A DNA stretch of 64,000 nt, from positions 48,280-112,279 of the forward strand of contig NZ_JAQFWP010000016.1 of assembly GCF_027706745.1 (NCBI RefSeq). Direction: 5' to 3'. The notes below the pieces were generated by a model, which saw only the letters and a program-made list of their open reading frames with translations, was not told where the DNA came from and did no database searches. Positions 16,969 through 24,798 of this stretch are shown here, one piece after another. Source of the DNA: Nocardiopsis suaedae (lineage in GTDB: Bacteria; Actinomycetota; Actinomycetes; Streptosporangiales; Streptosporangiaceae). How positions within the stretch are numbered: the stretch's first letter is position 1; every line of letters starts with the position of its first letter. The position numbers and the translations under genes are program-made.

Positions 16969-18408
16969 ATGCGCACCCGCGAGTTCGACACCCTGCCGGC
17001 CTTCATCGCGGGCGGCTTCGTCCCGCCCGCGGGCGACCGCACCATGGACCTGACCGACCCGGTGACCGAAGCGCGCGCGGGAGCCGCGGCCGTGTGCGGC
17101 TCCACCGAGGTGGAGGCCGCCATGTCGGCCGCGCAGAGCGCGTTCCGCGTCTGGCGCAAGGCCACGCCCACCCGGCGCCAGGACGCCCTGCTGGCCATCG
17201 CCGACGCGCTGCGCGAGCGCGCTGAGGAGTTCGCCGACGCCGAATGCCGCGAGACCGGCAAGCCGCGCTCCTCCATGCTGGAGGAGGAGATCCCGATGTG
17301 CGTGGACAACCTGCGCTTCTTCGCGGGGGCGGCCCGGCACCTGGAGGGGCGCTCGGCCGCCGAGTACATGGAGGGCTGCACCTCCTGGATCCGGCGCGAG
17401 CCCGTCGGCGTGTGCGCGCAGATCACGCCGTGGAACTACCCGCTGATGATGGCGGTGTGGAAGATCGCCCCGGCCCTCGCGGCGGGCAACACCGCCGTCC
17501 TCAAGCCGGCCGAGAGCACTCCCACCACCACGGTGATGCTCGCCGAGATCGCCGCGCCGCACCTGCCCGAGGGGGCATTGAACGTCCTGCCGGGCGACCG
17601 CGACACCGGGCGGCTGGTGGTCGAGCACCCCGTCCCGCGGCTCGTGTCCCTCACCGGCTCCACGCGCGCGGGCGTGCAGGTCGCCAAGTCCGCCTCTGAA
17701 GACCTGAAGCGCCCGCACCTGGAGCTCGGCGGCAACGCGCCCGCCGTCGTGTTCGAGGACGCCGACATCCCGGCCACCGTCGAAGGCATCATCGCGGGCG
17801 GGTTCCTCAACGCCGGGCAGGACTGCACTGCCGCCAGCCGGGTCATCGTGCACGAGTCGATCCGTGAGGCGTTCACCGCCGAACTCGCCGCACGCGCTGC
17901 AGAGCAGAGAACCGGGCGCCCCGTGGACGAGGACTCCGACTTCGGCCCGCTGAACAACGCCGACCAGTTCGGCCGGGTGCTCGGGCTCTTGAAGAGCCTT
18001 CCCGCGCACGCCAAGGTGGAGACCGGCGGGGAGCGCGCGGGCGAGCGCGGCTACTTCATCGCGCCCACCGTCGTCTCCGGGCTCCGCCAGGACGACGAGA
18101 TCGTGCGCGAAGAGGTGTTCGGGCCGGTCCTCACGGTCCAGGCCTTCTCCACCGAGGACGAGGCCGTCGAGCTGGCCAACGGGGTCGAGCAGGGCCTCGC
18201 GTCGTCGGTGTGGACCCGCGACCACGGCCGCGCGCTGCGCATGGGCGCCGAACTGGACTTCGGCGCGGTGTGGGTGAACACCCACGGCGGCCTCACCTCG
18301 GAGATGCCGCACGGCGGCTTCAAGGGCTCGGGGTACGGCAAGGACCTGTCGGCCTACAGCCTGGAGGACTACACCCGCGTCAAGCACGTGATGAGCGCGC
18401 TGTCCTGA
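16969..18408 (+). CDS. aldehyde dehydrogenase (aminobutyraldehyde/guanidinobutyraldehyde type), 479 aa
   Basis: NAD(P)-dependent aldehyde dehydrogenase with Asn156 (PWNYPL), Glu252 (LELGGN) and catalytic Cys286 (GQDCTA). The late motif EEVFGPVLTV is intact. Overall it looks like gamma-aminobutyraldehyde dehydrogenase. Pseudomonas KauB of the same class oxidises both 4-aminobutyraldehyde and 4-guanidinobutyraldehyde, so this enzyme can join the ThDP enzyme (aldehyde producer) to the ureohydrolase (guanidinobutyrate consumer). It is the last gene of the operon and is followed by a strong stem-loop. Confidence 0.92.
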   Translation: MRTREFDTLPAFIAGGFVPPAGDRTMDLTDPVTEARAGAAAVCGSTEVEAAMSAAQSAFRVWRKATPTRRQDALLAIADALRERAEEFADAECRETGKPRSSMLEEEIPMCVDNLRFFAGAARHLEGRSAAEYMEGCTSWIRREPVGVCAQITPWNYPLMMAVWKIAPALAAGNTAVLKPAESTPTTTVMLAEIAAPHLPEGALNVLPGDRDTGRLVVEHPVPRLVSLTGSTRAGVQVAKSASEDLKRPHLELGGNAPAVVFEDADIPATVEGIIAGGFLNAGQDCTAASRVIVHESIREAFTAELAARAAEQRTGRPVDEDSDFGPLNNADQFGRVLGLLKSLPAHAKVETGGERAGERGYFIAPTVVSGLRQDDEIVREEVFGPVLTVQAFSTEDEAVELANGVEQGLASSVWTRDHGRALRMGAELDFGAVWVNTHGGLTSEMPHGGFKGSGYGKDLSAYSLEDYTRVKHVMSALS

Positions 18409-18444
18409 CCGCCTCCGGGCACACCGCCGCCGTGAGCACCGCCG

Positions 18445-18479
18445 CCCGGCCCGGCGCCGTGGCACGGAACCGGGCCGGG
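18445..18479. terminator. bidirectional terminator between convergent genes
   Basis: The outer arms CCCGGCCCGG (18445-18454) and CCGGGCCGGG (18470-18479) enclose an inner CCGTG/CACGG stem. It lies between the aldehyde dehydrogenase stop and the stop of the gene on the other strand. Confidence 0.7.
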
Positions 18480-18488
18480 GGAGAGGGC

Positions 18489-18752
18489 TCAGCCCTGGCC
18501 CGGGTCCTGCGCCCGGGGCTCGATCGGCCCGACCACGCGCCAGCGCAGCCGGACCTCGTCCGGGCCGTCCTCGGGCTCCTCGACCGGCTGGCGCTCCGGC
18601 GGCGCCTCGTCGAGCGGCCGCTCCAGCAGGACCTCCACCGCGAAGCCGCCCCCCGCGTCCACGCTGATCCCCACGCCCCGCACCCGCGGGTCGCCGCCCA
18701 GCCACCGGCGGACCAGGTCCTTGGCCAGCCGCGCCTGGCGCAGGGTCGTCAC
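18489..18752 (-). CDS. 87-aa protein translationally coupled to a trypsin-like protease
   Basis: The start GTG overlaps the protease stop as GTGA (4-base overlap), so translation is probably coupled. The visible core is VRGVGISVDAGGGFAVEVLL, which has the short beta pattern also seen at the N-terminus of this class of cytosolic protease, followed by an acidic Pro-rich tail. No domain is recognised. It may be a subunit, inhibitor or specificity factor for the protease, on the evidence of position only. Confidence 0.65.
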   Translation of the reverse strand: MTTLRQARLAKDLVRRWLGGDPRVRGVGISVDAGGGFAVEVLLERPLDEAPPERQPVEEPEDGPDEVRLRWRVVGPIEPRAQDPGQG

Positions 18753-19684
18753 GGCGCCACCAGCCGGGCGCCGAACGCCTCCAGCACCAGGCCGATCGGG
18801 TTGGCGTAGGTCAGCCCGGTGCCGTCGGGGCCGCCGAAGCTGCTCCCGGCGAACAGCAGGCCGACGGCCTCGCGCCCCTCGCGGGCCCAGATCAGCGACC
18901 CGGAGTCGCCACCGGCGCTGAACCGGCCGGCGTCGCCGGAGACCTCCAGCTGGTCGTCGAAGACCAGCTCCCCACCGGGGAAGGAGATCCTCAGCCCGTC
19001 CACCTCGAAAGCGGTGATCCGGCCGCGGGTGTGGCCGGTCGTGCGCCCGCACTTCTCCACCGCGGTCGCGCCGCCGGGCTCGGCGGCGGCCCCGGTGACC
19101 GGGCCGCCCGGATAGCGCGCCGGGTCGTGCTCCACCCCGTCGTCGATCCGCGCGATCGCCGCGTCCACCCGGTTCGGCCGGTCCCGCTTCAGGTCGCTCA
19201 TCGCGACGAGCTCGCCGAAGCGGTCGTCGGGGTCGCGGCCGCGGTCGGCGGCGCCCGGCTGCAGCGCCCTGTCGCCGACGCGCGCCTCGCCGGTGTTGCC
19301 CAGGACATGGTTGTTGGACAGCGCGTGCACGACACCGTCGACCTCGACGAAGGCGCCGAGCGTGCCCGCGGTGACGTCCGGGTGCCCCACCGAGCAGCCC
19401 GGGACCAGCGGCCGGTGCGGCTTCTGCATCTCCTCCGGAGTGAACGGGGACAGGGCCCGGATCTCCCCGACCTCCACGACGTCGACCTCGCCGCGGGCCT
19501 CGCCGGAGATCCGTGCGAGCAGGTCGCCCAGGGGCGCGGCCTCACGCACCCGTACCGCCAGCCTGAACTGGTCCTGGGAGGTGGCCTCGATCCCCAGGGC
19601 CAGGAAGGGGGAGGCGGCGTCGGCGGGGGTGATGATCCGGCCGCGCAGGTCGTGCTTGAGCTCTCGGCAGGAATCCAGGTGCAT
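18749..19684 (-). CDS. cytosolic trypsin-like serine protease, 311 aa
   Basis: The triad is His126 (ALSNNHVLGN), Asp174 (VDAAIARI) and Ser261 (GGDSGSLIW). The NNHVL and GDSGS pattern resembles the plant NAL1-like and bacterial cytosolic S1 proteases more than secreted trypsins. There is no signal peptide, and a 90-residue alpha-beta N-terminal region precedes the protease domain. ATG 19684 is chosen for GGAG 6 bases upstream; the track upstream to 19732 is not needed. It is followed by the coupled 87-aa gene. The function is unknown; regulated intracellular proteolysis is the likely role. Confidence 0.8.
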   Translation of the reverse strand: MHLDSCRELKHDLRGRIITPADAASPFLALGIEATSQDQFRLAVRVREAAPLGDLLARISGEARGEVDVVEVGEIRALSPFTPEEMQKPHRPLVPGCSVGHPDVTAGTLGAFVEVDGVVHALSNNHVLGNTGEARVGDRALQPGAADRGRDPDDRFGELVAMSDLKRDRPNRVDAAIARIDDGVEHDPARYPGGPVTGAAAEPGGATAVEKCGRTTGHTRGRITAFEVDGLRISFPGGELVFDDQLEVSGDAGRFSAGGDSGSLIWAREGREAVGLLFAGSSFGGPDGTGLTYANPIGLVLEAFGARLVAP

Positions 19685-19855
19685 GGCGTCTCCTGGGGGG
19701 TGGGAGGGACCGCTGGGGGAGGAGCTACGCAAGTCTCACGATCGGATACGGCTCGTAGTGCTCCGAGGTGCGGAACCTGCCCTAGGGTGTGCCCCGCGTT
19801 CCTCGGTAACCGTCTTCGTACCCTCGGTGGGCCCTGATCTCCCCTGCCGATGCGC

Positions 19856-20827
19856 CTATTGCGCGGGCGGAGCGGCCCCCGCCCCCTCGGCGGCGCCCTC
19901 CCCGGTGGGGCGGCGCGCCCACAGGGTGGCCACCAGGGCGCCCGACATGTTGTGCCACACCGAGAACAGGGCGCCCGGAAGCGCGGCCAGCGGGGCGAAG
20001 TGCGCGGTCGCCAGCGCCGAGGCCAGCCCCGAGTTCTGCATGCCGACCTCGATGGCCACCGCCCGGCGCGCGGACTCGGGGAGCCCGGTCACGCGCCCGA
20101 CCCCGTAGCCCAGCGCCAGGCCGCACATGTTGTGCAGCACCACGGCGGCGCCCAGCAGCACGCCCGTGGAGGCGACGGCGTCGGCGTTGGCGCCCACCAC
20201 CGCGGCGACCACCACGACGATGCCGCCCACCGACACCAGCGGCAGCAGCGGGAGCACCTTGAGCACCAGGCGCCGCGCCAGGGCCCGGACCGCCAGGCCC
20301 AGCAGCACCGGGACGAGCACGACCTCCAGGATCGAGACGAACAGGTCGCCCGCCGACACCGGCAGCGTCGACCCGGCCAGCCCCAGCGCCAGCAGGGGCG
20401 TGAGGAGGGGGGCCAGGAGGGTGGACAGCGAGGTCATGGCCACCGAGAGGGCCACGTCGCCGCGGGCGAGGTAGACGATGACGTTCGACGCGGTGCCCCC
20501 GGGCGAGGCGCCGACCAGTACCATCCCCACCACCAGCAGGGGCTCGAAGCCGAACAGCACCGCGATCCCGTAGCCCAGCAGCGGCATCACCGCGTACTGG
20601 GCGGCCACCCCCAGCAGCACCGCCTTGGGGTGCTTGGCCACGATGGCGAAGTCGACGGGCTGCATGGTCAGGCCCATCCCGAACATGATGATGCCCAGCA
20701 GCAGCGCGATGTGCGGGGCGAGGGCGGCGGACTCCTCCGGAAGGAGCATCCCGGCCACAGCTCCGGCCAGCACCAGCAGGGCGAACCAGCGGCCCACGAA
20801 CGAGGCGACGCGTTCCAGGAGCGCCAT
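19856..20827 (-). CDS. bile acid:sodium symporter (BASS) family transporter, 323 aa
   Basis: About nine hydrophobic segments with BASS marks: MFGMGLTMQPVDFAIVAKHP, GMVLVGASPGGTASNVIVYLA (shown here in part) and EVGMQNSGLASALAT. These place it with sodium-coupled organic-anion importers, whose bacterial members carry pyruvate, pantoate or other acids rather than bile acids. Start ATG 20827. A GC-rich hairpin lies in its leader. It is divergent from the FAD monooxygenase, which gives no firm substrate clue. Confidence 0.88.
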   Translation of the reverse strand: MALLERVASFVGRWFALLVLAGAVAGMLLPEESAALAPHIALLLGIIMFGMGLTMQPVDFAIVAKHPKAVLLGVAAQYAVMPLLGYGIAVLFGFEPLLVVGMVLVGASPGGTASNVIVYLARGDVALSVAMTSLSTLLAPLLTPLLALGLAGSTLPVSAGDLFVSILEVVLVPVLLGLAVRALARRLVLKVLPLLPLVSVGGIVVVVAAVVGANADAVASTGVLLGAAVVLHNMCGLALGYGVGRVTGLPESARRAVAIEVGMQNSGLASALATAHFAPLAALPGALFSVWHNMSGALVATLWARRPTGEGAAEGAGAAPPAQ

Positions 20828-20862
20828 GGCCGATCCACATCCTTCCCCGAAACGAGGCGTTC

Positions 20863-20880
20863 GCGCCGGTTGCCCGGCGC
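20863..20880 (-). other. stem-loop in the 5' leader of the BASS transporter gene
   Basis: The perfect arms GCGCCGG and CCGGCGC surround a 4-base TTGC loop (plus-strand reading), 36 bases upstream of the ATG. It could be a leader structure affecting translation or just a GC-rich palindrome. Confidence 0.35.
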
Positions 20881-21047
20881 CTTTGACCCGCGGCAGTCTA
20901 CGGCGGAGCAGGTCCGGCGGGTCCGGCGGGTGGGTCCCTTCCGGAACCCCGCGCCCGCGGGGGATGCCGTCCGGACACGGGGAAGGAAGCGGGGGCGGGG
21001 ACAGTGGTCCTCGGGATCCGGAGCACGTTCGGGAAGGTGGTGCGGCG

Positions 21048-22220
21048 GTGCGCGCGGTCATCGTCGGAGGAGGCATAGCCGGGCTCGCGGCGGCGCTGGC
21101 GCTGGACCGGGTCGGCGTCCACGGCTCCGTCCACGAGGCGCACCCGCGCAGCGGCGAGGACATCGGCGCGTTCCTCACCATCGCGGGCAACGGCATGCGC
21201 GCCCTCGACCGGCTGGGCGCGGCCGAACGCGTCGCCAAGGCCGGGTTCGAACTCACCGACCTGCGGCTGTCGGGGCCGGAAGGGGAGGTGCTCGCCGATC
21301 GGCGGCTGGACACCCCCGGCGACCCGCTCAGCCGGTTCCGCTGCCTGCGCCGGGCCGACCTGCGGCGGGCCCTGCACGACGAGGCGCTGCACCGCGGGGT
21401 GCGCGTGCGCCAGAGGGAGCGGTTCACCTCCGCGCGGAACGACGGGAGCGGGGGCGTGGCCGCCGTGTTCTCCGGCGGCGGCGAGGCGACCGGCGACGTG
21501 CTCATCGGCGCCGACGGCCTCGGCTCCTCGGTGCGGGGCCACGTCGCCCCGGGACACGGAGGCGCGGCGGGCTGCCGTTACGCGGGGCAGAACATCTACT
21601 ACGGCTATACACGCGACCACGAGCCCCCGCACGCGCGCGGGCGGATCGACATGATCCGCGGCAAGGGCTGGTTCTTCGGGTACACCGTCTCTCCCGAAGG
21701 GGAGGTGTACTGGTTCGCCCGGCTGAGCGCACGGGAGCTGGCCAGCGGCGAACTGTCGGCGCCGAGCCCCGGTGCATTGGCGCGGCGGCTCCTCCCCGCC
21801 CTCGGGGACGCCCCCGTGCCCGCGCGCATCGTGGAGGCGACGGGGAGCCGCGTCATGGCGACCAACGCCCACGACATCCCACCCGGCCTCCCGTGGCGCA
21901 GGGGAAACGCGCTCCTCGTCGGCGACGCCGCGCACGCCGCTTCCCCGGCCACGGGGCAGGGCGCGTCGATGGCGGCCGAGGACGCCGTGGTGCTGGCCAA
22001 GGCACTGCGCGACGGCAACGGGGTGGACGCGGCGCTCGCCGCCTATGAGCGGGCCCGCAGGCACCGCGCCGAGGAGAACGTGCGGCGCAGCCACGCGATG
22101 AGCCGTGAGCGGCCGGTCGCCCCCGTCGACGCGGAAACGGCCCGCAAGGATGAGGAGGCGCTGTCGCGCGCGCTGGACTGGGACACCCCGCTCGCCGACG
22201 CCTACCCCGACCCGGCGTGA
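21048..22220 (+). CDS. FAD-dependent monooxygenase, 390 aa
   Basis: Group A flavoprotein hydroxylase. FAD-binding motifs are visible in order: the dinucleotide fold VIVGGGIAGLAAALAL at the start, the DG-type motif in LIGADGLGSSVR, and LVGDAAHAASPATGQGASMA near residue 290. This family hydroxylates aromatic or polyketide substrates with NAD(P)H and oxygen. GTG 21048 fits the FAD fold starting at residue 3. It stands alone next to an antiporter, so the substrate cannot be inferred. Confidence 0.9.
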   Translation: MRAVIVGGGIAGLAAALALDRVGVHGSVHEAHPRSGEDIGAFLTIAGNGMRALDRLGAAERVAKAGFELTDLRLSGPEGEVLADRRLDTPGDPLSRFRCLRRADLRRALHDEALHRGVRVRQRERFTSARNDGSGGVAAVFSGGGEATGDVLIGADGLGSSVRGHVAPGHGGAAGCRYAGQNIYYGYTRDHEPPHARGRIDMIRGKGWFFGYTVSPEGEVYWFARLSARELASGELSAPSPGALARRLLPALGDAPVPARIVEATGSRVMATNAHDIPPGLPWRRGNALLVGDAAHAASPATGQGASMAAEDAVVLAKALRDGNGVDAALAAYERARRHRAEENVRRSHAMSRERPVAPVDAETARKDEEALSRALDWDTPLADAYPDPA

Positions 22221-22332
22221 CCGAGCCCCACATGACGGCGCCCGAGGCGGCGCCCCCGGCCTTGGGCGTGTCGCCCCGGGCCGCCTGACCTGCACGCATA
22301 GGGTTCCCCTGCGTTCGGCTGAGGGGGGACAC

Positions 22333-23526
22333 GTGGAAGAGGCGGGCGCGGAAGCGCTGGGCATGCTGCTCGTGATCCTGGCGGCGGCCTTCCTGGCGCC
22401 CATGGTGAGCGACCATCTCGCGCGCTGGGTGCTGATCCCGGCGACCGTCCTGGAGATCGTCTTCGGCATCATTCTCGGGCCGGCCGGGTTGGGGGTCGTC
22501 CACGAGGACGCAGCGATCGCGATGCTCGCCGACCTCGGCCTGGCGCTGCTGATGTTCATGGCGGGGTACGAGATCGACTTCGCCCGGATCGCGGGCCGCC
22601 CGCTGCGGCGCGCGCTGGTGGCCTGGGCCGTATCGGTCGGCGCGGGGCTGGCGCTGGCCGCCGCCGCGTTCGGCGCGTCCCAGACCGCCCTGATCGTCGG
22701 CCTGGCGCTGACCACGACGGCGCTGGGGACCGTGCTGCCGATCCTGCGCGATGCGGGCGCGCTCCAGGGGGCGTTCGGGACGCGGTTCCTGGCCTCGGGG
22801 ACGGTGGGCGAGTTCGGCCCCATCGTGCTCATCGCCCTGCTGCTCAGCGGCTACCGCCCGCTGGAGGGAACCCTGCTGCTGGCCGGGTTCTTCCTGCTGG
22901 CGGGGGTGGCGGCGTGGCGCGCCACCCGGCCGCCGTCGGAGCGCCTGGGCAGGCTCATCCGGGCGACGCTGGGCTCCAGCGCGCAGCTCGCGGTGCGGCT
23001 GTGCATGCTGCTGACGGTCCTGCTGGTGTGGGTGGCCGCAACGATGCGGCTGGACGCGCTGCTGGGGGCGTTCGCCGCCGGGGTGATCGTCCGGCTGATG
23101 CTGGCGACCAACCACCCGGAGGAGGCCGAGGAGGTCGAGTCGAAGATGGACGCGGTCGGCTTCGGGTTCCTGATCCCCCTGTTCTTCGTCATGACCGGGG
23201 TGCGGTTCGACCTGCGCGCGCTGCTCGCCGACCCGGTGTCGCTGCTGCTGGTCCCGGTCTTCCTGGCCGCCTTCCTGGCCGTCCGGGGCGGCCCCGACTA
23301 CCTGCTGTCGAAGGGCGACGTCCCGCAGCGGCAACGCGCCCCGCTGGCCCTGATGTCGGCGACCGCGCTGCCGCTCGTGGTGGTGCTGACGGCCATCGGC
23401 CAGGAGACGGGCGCCCTGGACGGGGCCCTGGCCGCGTCCCTGGTGGGAGCGGCGATGCTGAGCGTGCTGGTGCTGCCCCAGGTGGGGGGAGCCCTCCTGC
23501 GGCGCGCGGCGGATGCGGAGGCGTGA
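22333..23526 (+). CDS. CPA2/Kef-type cation:proton antiporter, 397 aa
   Basis: About 12 hydrophobic segments. CPA2 features include LEIVFGIILGPAGLG, LALLMFMAGYEIDF (the conserved E/D of the transport core) and TTALGTVLPILRDAG. There is no C-terminal TrkA-N domain, so it is a short Kef/NapA-like exchanger, probably Na+ or K+ against H+. GTG 22333 is preceded by GAGGGGGG; the earlier frame start at 22105 overlaps the monooxygenase gene. It converges on the mcrC-like gene. Confidence 0.85.
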   Translation: MEEAGAEALGMLLVILAAAFLAPMVSDHLARWVLIPATVLEIVFGIILGPAGLGVVHEDAAIAMLADLGLALLMFMAGYEIDFARIAGRPLRRALVAWAVSVGAGLALAAAAFGASQTALIVGLALTTTALGTVLPILRDAGALQGAFGTRFLASGTVGEFGPIVLIALLLSGYRPLEGTLLLAGFFLLAGVAAWRATRPPSERLGRLIRATLGSSAQLAVRLCMLLTVLLVWVAATMRLDALLGAFAAGVIVRLMLATNHPEEAEEVESKMDAVGFGFLIPLFFVMTGVRFDLRALLADPVSLLLVPVFLAAFLAVRGGPDYLLSKGDVPQRQRAPLALMSATALPLVVVLTAIGQETGALDGALAASLVGAAMLSVLVLPQVGGALLRRAADAEA

Positions 23527-23562
23527 GGTACCGGAGGGGCGGCGCCGTTCGTTCCGCTGTGC

Positions 23563-24798
23563 TCACGACGCCGTGGCGGGCAGGGCATGGAGGAGGCTCG
23601 TGAACCGGGACGCGATCTCTTCACGAGTCCCGGAAAGCTCGACCGAGTGAATGTGCACGGTGATGCCTGAGGCTTCGACGAAGTACTCCTCGTGGCCTTT
23701 GGCGACATCGCCGAAGGCGTAGACCAGGTGCCCGCTCGTCACTCCGAGGGCGGCGCAGTAGGCGACCATCTGGTACAGGTCGTTCTTGGCCGGATTGCCC
23801 TTCGAATCGAGATCCTTGTACTTGGCATCGACGACGGCGACGGGACGGCCGGACTCGTAGACGACGGTGTCCGGGCGCAGGGTCACTCTCCCGAGGTGGT
23901 CGAGGCGGTGGGAGCGGTCCTGCGCCTTCGTCTTCCTTCCCGGCCCAAGGCGCTCATCGATGCGGGCGTCGATGAATTTCTCGAAGAAGGTCTCCGGGTT
24001 GAAGAGGAAACCGTCGACCGGTACCTGTCCACGGCCTTCGTGGTTCGCCGAGTCCCCTCGGAGGATCGTTTCGGCCAGGTGCAGGACCGGTTCGAAACCG
24101 CGGTTGCGGGACGAAGGCTTCCACTGGGGGAACGGTTCGTCGGGTGCCAGGGGGACGAGTTCGGAGAGGTCCTCTTCGATGCCGCGCAGGAAGGACGACG
24201 TCGACCGACTCACGCCGGGCAGTGAGGCGAGCCGCCGCGCCGCGGTCAGCAGCACGCGGTTCTCCGGCAGCACGACGGTGAAATCGTCGTGTTCGCCGAT
24301 GATCGGAGTGGCGAGCGACCCCCTCCGCCTCGTCTGCTCCTCAGGGAGGATGCGGCCTCTGAGTACCGTCGCCTCCTCCTTTGTCGTCCGGTAGTCCCGC
24401 AGAGGCGCTCCCCCGTTCGCGCGCTTGTACGAGCGTGCGAACGCTTCGGCCATTGCGGGCAGGAGGGGCTGCGTTTCGGGGAGCGGGATCGTATGGACAT
24501 CCCAAGCCTCGGAGTCGTGGCCGAGCAGCATCAGGATCCGGTGGATCGAGAGCTTGGGGTGGATGTGCAGGTGGATGGGGCGGCCACCCGGGACGGGGAT
24601 GCGCACCGCGCCGATGCACGTCGCGGCCTCCACCTCCCACTCCGTGGGCGACGACCTTTTCATCTTCACGACCTTGGCGTTCCCGCTCAAGAACCTGTCA
24701 GAGAACTCCTCCAACGCCGACGCCTCACCGGGAGTGAGGTGTACCGGCCTTGGCTTCTCCCTCTCCTTGAGCGAGATGACGAGTGGATCCTCACTCAC
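23563..24798 (-). CDS. mcrC: McrC-family nuclease subunit of a modification-dependent restriction system, 411 aa
   Basis: Partner of the McrB-like GTPase/ATPase encoded just upstream. The N-terminal half has beta-rich McrC features (IHPKLSIHRILMLLG, ARSYKRANGGAPLRDY). The C-terminal PD-(D/E)xK nuclease core is LRPDTVVYESG then VAVVDAKYKDL, followed by LYQMVAYCAALG. GTG 24798 overlaps the upstream stop by 8 bases, so translation is coupled. McrBC systems cleave foreign DNA carrying modified bases; the base recognised here is unknown. Confidence 0.85.
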   Translation of the reverse strand: MSEDPLVISLKEREKPRPVHLTPGEASALEEFSDRFLSGNAKVVKMKRSSPTEWEVEAATCIGAVRIPVPGGRPIHLHIHPKLSIHRILMLLGHDSEAWDVHTIPLPETQPLLPAMAEAFARSYKRANGGAPLRDYRTTKEEATVLRGRILPEEQTRRRGSLATPIIGEHDDFTVVLPENRVLLTAARRLASLPGVSRSTSSFLRGIEEDLSELVPLAPDEPFPQWKPSSRNRGFEPVLHLAETILRGDSANHEGRGQVPVDGFLFNPETFFEKFIDARIDERLGPGRKTKAQDRSHRLDHLGRVTLRPDTVVYESGRPVAVVDAKYKDLDSKGNPAKNDLYQMVAYCAALGVTSGHLVYAFGDVAKGHEEYFVEASGITVHIHSVELSGTREEIASRFTSLLHALPATAS

